Assembly (NCBI RefSeq): GCF_020520425.1
Contig: NC_079487.1
Span: forward strand, 51,002,719 to 51,066,718
Direction: 5' to 3'
DNA: 64,000 nucleotides
Source: Spinacia oleracea
Lineage: Eukaryota > Streptophyta > Magnoliopsida > Caryophyllales > Amaranthaceae
Part shown: piece by piece, positions 56,626 through 64,000 of the stretch
How the letters are laid out: the number at the start of each line of letters is the position of its first letter
Position numbering within the stretch: the stretch's first letter is position 1
Position numbers and translations under genes: made by a program
Notes under the pieces: generated by a model
The model's input: the letters and a program-made list of their open reading frames with translations, nothing else
What the model was told of the DNA's origin: nothing
Databases searched by the model: none

Positions 56626-58037
56626 TGAAGGAAATAATGCCCTTGGTCCAAGTATGCATTCTATGTTAAGTCTAATAAATGCGGTTCAGTATTAATTAAC
56701 AAGTTAATAATTCAGTGAGATCAAGTGAGCTGAATGCCTAGCTAGAGGCCGCTTCAGTTCAAGTGGAATTAATGATATTAATCCACAGCTTACTCTTGAC
56801 TGAACCCGTAGGGTCACACAAATAGTACGTAAACGGATCAAGTATTTAATGGCATTAAATACTCCATCTATGAATATTCGGAACCGACGGATCTTGGTTT
56901 CAGTGGGAGCTAAGATCGTCACAGGCAAGAAATGAATACTCCGGAAACGATGATATTGCCGGAAACGGAAATATGGATCGTATCGGAAATATAAATATTA
57001 TCCAAGTCGTAGATGTTGCCGGAAACGGAAACATGGTACGTATCGGAAAATATTATCGGAAATGGAAATATTGCCAGAATCGGAAATATTGCCGGAAACG
57101 GAAATATTGTCAGAATCGGAAATATTACCGGAATCGGAAAATAATTCCGGAAACGGAAATATTAAATATTTGTTCGAAACGGAAATTAATTCCGGAATCG
57201 GAAATATTAAATATTGTTCGTATCGGAAATGAATTCCGGAATCGGAAAATTTAATCGGAAGCGCATCGTACGAATAAGCATCGGACGAGGCCTGCCGGAC
57301 GAGGCCCAGCACGAAGCTTGGCCATCGCCCAGCAAGCCAAGCGCGCCGCACAAACAGCCACGCCAGGCCCAGCGCAAGGCCAGGCCCAGCAGGCTGCGCA
57401 GCGCGCACAGCGCGCATAGCACGCGCAGCGCGCAGCGCGCGCGGGCGCTGCGTGGGCTGCTGCTCGCGCGCACGCATGGGGCCCATCGTGGCTGCCGTGC
57501 GTGTGTGTGCAAGTGTTTGTGTTCGTGCACGTTTCCTAAAACATGCAGAGTTCGGTTAATGATTAAATTCCTAATTCTATTTGATAAATTAATTAAATTA
57601 GAGTTCTTGTAGGATTCTAGGTTTAATTAATTTGTATCTGAATAGGATTTCGATTCCCTTTCCATACCCCTATAAATATGAGGCTAGGGCTCACAATTTA
57701 TAACAAGTTTCAAAGTATTCAAAAAGTGAGTTTTTTAGAAAAAACTAAAACACACATCTTGCTCATAAAAGTGCCGAAATTTTCTAGTACCTTAAGGGCG
57801 ATTCTAGTTGGTCAATCTTAAGGCGGATCCGGACGTGCTGTGGACTATCTACGGAGGGACGACACTTGGAGTCCTAAAGACTTGTTCTTGTTCGGTTCGG
57901 GCGCAGCTAGGGAGGGCACGCAACAAAGAGTATGCATCTAAATTATGCTATATGATTATGTGTAAATAATATGTTGTCCTGGGTTAATGGTTGTTTCCGC
58001 ATGATCTATGTAATGTCATATGTATCATAACCTAACA
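56626..58037 (+). repeat. 5' LTR of element D (1412 bp)
   Basis: It starts TGAAGGAAATAATGCCC and ends CATAACCTAACA. It has the TTCCGG-type array (56935-57260), a GC-rich block with GCGCGCAGCGCGC words (57290-57500) and TATAAATA at 57671-57678. It differs from element C's LTRs by many substitutions and indels outside the conserved ends. Confidence 0.92.
57671..57678 (+). promoter_or_regulatory. TATA box in the LTR of element D
   Basis: CCCCTATAAATATGAGG lies 360 bp before the LTR end, a usual place for a Copia LTR promoter. The same box occurs in element C (44049-44056, minus). Confidence 0.65.
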
Positions 58038-58038
58038 G

Positions 58039-58052
58039 TGGTATCACGAGCC
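58039..58052 (+). other. Primer binding site of element D
   Basis: TGGTATCACGAGCC starts two bases after the LTR. It matches the initiator tRNA-Met site for TGGTATCA, then differs by a one-base shift from the usual AGAGC. Confidence 0.75.
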
Positions 58053-60889
58053 CCTTATTATTTTCATAATCTAAATTGCATGAACATGGTTAAATATTAC
58101 AAATTTGCAAGAATTAAAAGGGGTGATTAATTTTCGTAATTGTTAATTAATTGCAAATTGCGTTTATTTAATTATACGTACGCAGTTTTTCGGCAGTTTC
58201 TTCGTTACTCATCCGAATTGAGTGATTTTTGTGTCAATTCCGCATGTAAAAGGCATTCTAAAATTTTGACAAAAATAGTTTTTTTCTGCCGAACCCAGAA
58301 TTCTCAAATTCGAAGCTTAACTATGACTTTTCGAAGGTTTTAGTTTTTCGAATGCAAAATTTCGTAAATTTAAGATGTTAAATTAACTATTTGCGATTTT
58401 TGTTGATAAATCTTGAATTTTTGATTGACCTACTGCATATGTTTAACAAGTTTGAATGCCTAGTCTTGTTAATTATGCAATCTAATTTGTAATTATGATT
58501 AATTTGTTGAAAATTAGAATAATTTAGAATTAATTTGATTTTCATAATTAATTGTAATTTAATTAGAAACCTATGATTAAAAACCACCATAAAAATTGTA
58601 AATTTATGATAAATTTTAAATTTTTATGACCTAGACTTGAATCCATAACAATCGGAAATCAATTGGATAATAAATTTTCGATTTTTTCGCCCTAAAATTA
58701 TGAAATTAATATTATTTATTAATTTGTCATTAATTTTAAATATAAATTTTAAATTTTTATGCGATTCGTTCATAAAACTTGCACGCACGAAGCAATGGAC
58801 GCTTCGTGTTACCCTTAAGGGGTGTTGTATAATGCGGGCATGCGACGACGAGCAAGGGAGCTCGTCGCCCGTGCGGCACGAATGCAATGAGCAAGGGCGT
58901 AGTGCACGAGCACAAGGCAGCAGCCCTGCCTTGTGTCGTGTGCCACGAGCAATGGACGAATGGGCATGGGCGAAGGGCGAGCCAAGGCAGTCGCGTGTGG
59001 GCAGCAAGCGAGCTGCGCCACAACGCGCGCTGCCTCGCACAAGAGCGCGCAGCCTCGCGCGCAGCGAGCGCAAGCTCGCGTGCCACGAGCGCTGCGCCCA
59101 GCATTGCTCGCGCGCACAACGAGCGAGGACTCGCGCGCACAGCGAGCGATGTCGCCCGCCCAGCGAGCGATGTCGCGCGCCCAGCGAGCGATGTCGCGCG
59201 CCCAGCGAGCGATGGCTCGCGCGCCCAGCGAGCGATGTCGCGCGCCCAGCGAGCGATGTCGCGCGCGCACTGCGAGAGATAGCTCGCGTGCGATGAGCGC
59301 TGGCGCGCGCAGCGAGCACCAATGCGTGCGGAGGCTTGCGATGGGGATGCAGCAGCTATGCGACGAGCGCATGGGCTGCGCGCACATGGCCAACAATGGC
59401 TGTGTGCGTGCGGCCCATGGGCGTGCAACGCGTAGGGTGTTTGCGTTACGATTAAAGATCGTTTTGAATGTTTAATTTGAAAATTTCAGTTCACGTAATT
59501 TTAATTAATTTTAAAATTAATAATTTAAATTATTTTCTTGGATTATTAATTTTGAATATTGTAATTATAATAAATTTTATTTATTCTAATTATTTTACTA
59601 AAATTAAAATCATGAATTAATTTAAATACGACTGAAATTAAATTAAACTTTTTGGATTCAATTATAAATTTATATGAGCTTTAAATTTTAATTAAATTTG
59701 TATGTTTCCGGTTAGACTAGAAATACATTTTTATGTTTAAAATTAGTAAAGCATATAAATTTATTGGTTTAAGTGGGAGCGCTTTTTAGTCATAAACTCT
59801 TGATTAGGTCTACAAATCCTTAAGGTTAAAACAACTTGATTAGAATTAATAAGGACTGAATAATTGGTAGATTATTGGTGCCCTTGATTAATTGCTGCAA
59901 ATGTTTACGTGATGCATAATGTGTTTTACTAACCAGCTATGTGGGCCATTCATGATAATGAATGGGTGAATGGTATATATTGTATATGTACTGTTTTGCA
60001 GGTTATGAAGTGACTAGTATGGCCCAAATAGGATAGAAAATATGGTCTGTGTACCATTAATTTGAATGTAATTGGTCTGAAGTACCAAAGTTATTTTTCA
60101 ATTCAAATATGGTCTGCGTACCATCAAATAGTTGTAATTAGTTATAGCTTATCCTATTTGAAGAAAATGGTGCCTCCCACGGAGATTTTCAAGACGGACT
60201 TTGAAGTTAAAGCTTCAAGATGAAGTCGGGCCATACTAGATCACAAATATCTTATGCATGTTTTAAGTTATTTATTGCTTTTAAATATGTCTTAAAATGC
60301 ATGAGATCAAAAGCTTGATTATGTTGCATGATTAAGGATTTTAGTTCACTTAAAATCTAACCAACATAGTAAGAGCCTTAAGTTCCAAACTTAAAAATTG
60401 AGTTAAAAGGTGCCATGCCAAAATATACACTTGCTTGGATATCCTTTACATCAATCTAGTAATAGTTTTCGCTCAGCGAGGTGTTACTTATTGGTCCTAA
60501 AGGGGCAAGGTACACAAATAATTGTGAGTACATGTTAGTTTTGGTGAAACTCAACGATATAAGTAAGGAGTCCTTTTATGTCGTGGCAAATTCGATAGGT
60601 TTACCTAATAAGTTCTTAGACGTACCTATCAACCAAGAATAGTTTCTAGACTATTAGCAAAAGGCTTTTGCTTACCTAAGATGTTCTAGGATTAAGTCGA
60701 CAAACTGTGCTTAGTTCTTCAATGATTTTAGGATCTTGGAATCATTTTATTCACACCTGCCGGAACACATAATTTGAATAAAATGCTTAATAAACATTGA
60801 ATTATGCATGTATGCTAGAATTTAAGTTTATTAAGAGAAACTGTGAATGGTTATTTATTTGTTTATTCTTTTCAATTTTAGTTTTTAAT
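58053..60889 (+). other. Long untranslated leader of element D (2.8 kb)
   Basis: Very AT-rich flanks (58060-58760, 59460-60880) surround a strongly GC-rich island (58790-59450) with a 21-bp array. Overlapping long ORFs in the island on both strands (for example 58624-59322 minus, 58700-59296 plus) have Ala/Arg/Ser-only composition and are artefacts. The leader is much longer than in ordinary Copia elements. Confidence 0.75.
59120..59275. repeat. 21-bp GC-rich tandem array in element D leader
   Basis: GAGCGATG recurs at 59144, 59165, 59186, 59207, 59230 and 59251, with unit CAGCGAGCGATGTCGCGCGC plus one C. Units are CpG-dense and partly self-complementary (CGCGCG). Confidence 0.9.
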
Positions 60890-63800
60890 ATGGCAAACAA
60901 CAATTCATTCAACATTCGATCAATTCTCGAAAAGGAGAAGTTGAACGGGAAAAACTTCCTTGACTGGCAAAGGAACTTGCAAATAGTTCTTATGCAGGAA
61001 GAAAAGGAGTATGTCCTGGATGAGGCGATGCCCGAAGCTGCAGGCGACGGGGTCACTCAGGCAGCCCTCAATCGTTGGATTGATGCCAACAAGGATGTGA
61101 AATGTCTAATTCTCGCCACCATGAGTGCGGATCTGCAGAAAACGTTCATCAACTCAGATGCTTTCACAATCATCAGTGAGTTGAAGAACATGTTCCAAGA
61201 TCTGGCTCGAGTCGAAAGATTCGAGACTCATAGGCAAATTCTTGAGACCAAGCTTAAGAAAGGCGAGCCCGTAAGTCCACATGTTCTCAAAATGATTGGA
61301 CTCATTGAGAATATGAGTCGGCTGGATCAGCAATTTTCTCAGGAAATGGCTATAGACACCATCCTCCATTCTCTTCATAGCGGGTATGATCAGTTCAAAC
61401 TGAACTACAGTATGAATAGTCTGGACAAAACGCTCACTGAGCTTCACGGTATGCTGAAGACCGCTGAAAAGACGCTCAAAAGTGATAAGCAGGATGTGCT
61501 TATGGTGCGTGGGGGCAAGTTCAAGAAATCTGGAAAGAAGAGGAATGCTAAGAAAGGTGGCAACAAGGCCAGCCCAACTAAGCAAACTGGCGCCAAATCT
61601 GCAAAGAGGAAGGTCAGTCAACCCACTTCTGAATCCGAATGCTTCTACTGCAAGAAGAAGGGGCATTGGAAGAGAGATTGCTTGAAACTAAAGGAAGATC
61701 AGAAGAACGGAACAGTCGTTCCATCTTCAGGTATTTTCGTTATAGACTGTATACTTGCTAATTCAACTTCTTGGGTATTAGATACAGGTTGTGGCTCACA
61801 CTTATGTTCGAATCCACAGGGACTAAGAAGAAGTAGAAAGTTAAGCAAGGGTGAAGTCGACCTACGAGTGGGAAATGGAGCACGGATTGCTGAATTAGCT
61901 GTAGGAACTTACTATTTGTCGTTGCCCTCCGGGCTAGTTTTGGAACTGGAAGAATGTTTCCATGTTCCAAGTCTTACTAAAAACATCATTTCAGTTTCTT
62001 GCTTAGATGCTAAGGGATTTTCCTTTTTAATAAAAGACAATAGTTGTTCGTTTTATTTTAAAGAGATGTTTTATGGATCTGCTAGATTAGTCAATGGACT
62101 TTATTTATTAGATCACGACAAACAAGTATATAACATAAATACCAAAAAGGCCAAAAAGGATGATTCAGATCTCACTTATCTGTGGCATTGTCGATTAGGC
62201 CATATAAACTTGAAATGCTTAGAAAGACTTCAAAAGGAAGGAATTCTAGAACCATTTGACTTAGAGGATTATGGTAAATGCGAATCATGTTTACTTGGCA
62301 AAATGACAAAGCAACCTTTCTCTAAAGTTGGAGAAAGAGCAAATGAACTATTGGGTTTAATCCATACAGATGTATGTGGACCAATGAGTACAAATGCTAG
62401 AGGTGGTTTCAGCTACTTTATCACTTTCACTGATGACTTCAGTAGGTATGGTTATGTCTACCTAATGAAGCATAAGTCTGAATCCTTTGACAAATTCAAG
62501 GAATTTCAGAGTGAAGTAGAGAATCAATTAGGCAAGAAGATTAAGGCACTGCGGTCTGATAGAGGCGGTGAATATCTGAGCTATGAATTTGATGACCATC
62601 TAAAAGAATGTGGAATTCTATCAGAATTGACTCCTCCTGGAACACCACAATGGAACGGTGTGTCAGAACGGAGGAACAGAACCTTGCTAGACATGGTCAG
62701 GTCAATGATGGGTCAGGCCGAACTTCCATTAGAATTTTGGGGACATGCACTAAATACAGCTGCACTCACTATAAATAGAGCTCTGTCTAAAGCTGTCGAA
62801 AAGACTCCATACGAATTATGGTTTGGAAAGCCTCCAAATGTGTCTTTTCTTAAGATTTGGGGATGTGAAGTATACGTCAAACGATTAATTTCAGACAAAC
62901 TTCATCCAAAATCTGACAAATGTATCCTTGTGGGCTATCCAAAGGAAACAAAGGGGTATTACTTCTACAATACATCTGAGAACAAAGTGTTTGTTGCTCG
63001 AGATGGTGTCTTTTTGGAGAAGGATCACATTTCCAAAATGACAAGTGGGAGAAAAGTAGACCTCGAAGAAATTCGAGTCGAACAACAAACTCTAGAGAAT
63101 GCTCAAGATGACATTCAGGATGAAACTCAGAGATCTTTAGAAGAATCTGGTGAGAATCATGGTCAATCTAGAAATGTTACCCCGCGTAGATCGCAAAGAT
63201 ATAGATCTCAACCGGAAAGGTACTTAGGTATTTTGACGAACGAGAGCTATGACGTTCTATTACTTGAAAGTGATGAACCTGCGACTTACAAGCAAGCTAT
63301 GACGAGCCCTAGCTCCAAGCAGTGGCAAGAAGCCATGCAATCTGAATTAGACTCCATGTCTGAAAACCAAGTATGGGATTTGGTCGATTTGCCAGATGGC
63401 TACCAAGCCATTGGAAGCAAATGGGTTTTCAAACTGAAAAAGGACAAGGATGGGAAACTTGAAGTTTTCAAAGCTAGATTGGTTGCAAAAGGTTACAGGC
63501 AAGTCCACGGTGTGGATTACGATGAAACCTTTTCACCAGTTGCAATGCTAAAGTCTATTCGAATAATGTTAGCAATCGCTGCATATTACGATTACGAAAT
63601 ATGGCAGATGGATGTCAAAACTGCTTTCTTAAACGGCGTTTTAACAGAAACTGTGTTTATGACACAGCCTGAAGGTTTTGAGGATCCAAAGAATGCTAAA
63701 AAGGTATGCAAGCTAAATCTACGGATTGAAGCAGGCATCCAGGAGCTGGAATATACGTTTTGATGAAGCAGTCAGTGACTTTGGTTTCATCAAGAACGCG

Positions 63801-64000
63801 GACGAATCTTGTGTATACAAGAAGGTCAGTGGGAGCAAAATTGCTTTCCTAGTATTATATGTCGACGACATATTGCTTATCGGAAATGACATTCCTATGT
63901 TGAACTCTGTCAAGATTTGGCTTGGGAAATGTTTTTCGATGAAGGATCTAGGAGAAGCACAGTACATATTGGGCATCAAGATTTACAGAGATAGATCTAA
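60890..64000 (+). pseudogene. Copia gag-pol of element D, frameshifted in reverse transcriptase
   Basis: The ATG at 60890 (MANNNSFNIRSILEKEKLNG) is the usual Copia Gag start; an earlier in-frame ATG at 60797 adds 31 residues unlike the family. Along the frame: Gag; zinc knuckle CFYCKKKGHWKRDC (61640-61681); protease WVLDTGCGSH (about 61771-61800); pre-integrase LWHCRLGH; integrase core with HTDVCGP, RSDRGGEY and SERRNRT carrying the D, D and E; and RT with ARLVAKGYRQVHGVDYDETF and MDVKTAFLNG. The frame stays open to 63763, but near 63705-63720 it leaves the RT frame. The RT continues in another frame (YGLKQASRSW from 63720, YVDD at 63858-63869) to the window end. Function would be particle formation, cleavage, reverse transcription and integration. 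One break in otherwise open sequence suggests a fairly young copy that cannot make full-length pol. Confidence 0.9.

Larger units (their letters stand above)
56626..64000 (+). mobile_element. Copia-type LTR retrotransposon (element D), 5' part
   Basis: Complete 5' LTR, PBS, leader and gag-pol, cut by the window end. It inserted into the LTR of element C, in opposite orientation. Domain order protease-integrase-RT is diagnostic of Copia. The 5-bp left flank is ATATT (56621-56625); the matching right flank is outside. Confidence 0.9.

Noticed and set aside
58624-59475. Several overlapping ORFs of 130-232 codons on both strands of the GC-rich island
   Set aside because: Composition is almost only Ala, Arg, Ser, His; they are open on both strands and in several frames because stops are rare in GC-rich repeats. 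No domain.

Overview
The window is nuclear DNA of a flowering plant: AT-rich, intron-containing genes in a sea of nested LTR retrotransposons and small inverted-repeat transposons (MITEs). A Retand-like Tat-lineage Ty3/gypsy element, best known from Caryophyllales, together with the style of the other repeats suggests a Caryophyllales species (chenopod/amaranth type). That is an inference; no marker gene fixes the species.

Layout. 1-835: end of a Copia-type LTR. 1027-1850: TIR element with hairpin ends and a nested Stowaway MITE. About 3600-5800: a transcription-unit-like region that I could not identify. 5808-16783: a complete but non-autonomous Tat/Retand-like element on the minus strand. 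It has LTRs, PPT, PBS and a 6-bp target duplication, a shortened gag and no pol, and it carries a spliced plant-mobile-domain-like gene antisense to itself. 18961-21898: a candidate Pack-MULE with a 10-bp target duplication. 22146-23575: more MITEs. 24621-24929 and 26852-27157: two intronless CC-type glutaredoxin genes in the same orientation. 30409-30972: three 190-bp tandem repeats. 31330-34880: an LTR piece abutting a dead Copia pol. 35203-38664 (minus): a four-coding-exon AIFM2/FSP1-like FAD/NAD(P)H oxidoreductase with two MITEs in its first coding intron. 39321-43002: MITEs, AT-hook remnants and decayed sequence.

From 43693 to the end is a nest of retrotransposons. A minus-strand Copia (element C; LTRs at 43693-45101 and 55683-56625) is interrupted by the 3' part of a second Tat-like element (E, about 48760-52421), which also carries a spliced antisense ORF next to its 3' LTR. 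Its 5' LTR is broken at 56625 by a plus-strand Copia of the same broad family (element D). D has a complete 5' LTR, PBS, a 2.8-kb leader and a long gag-pol frame that breaks inside reverse transcriptase. The leaders and LTRs of C and D face each other and make a natural inverted repeat of several kilobases.

The host genes I can support are the two glutaredoxins and the oxidoreductase. Both concern thiol or quinone redox chemistry, but nothing shows that they work together. The most interesting points are the glutaredoxin that has Asp in place of its first active-site Cys, the two independent spliced genes lying antisense next to 3' LTRs of Tat-like elements, a double GC palindrome scattered through the first element, and the C/D inverted repeat.
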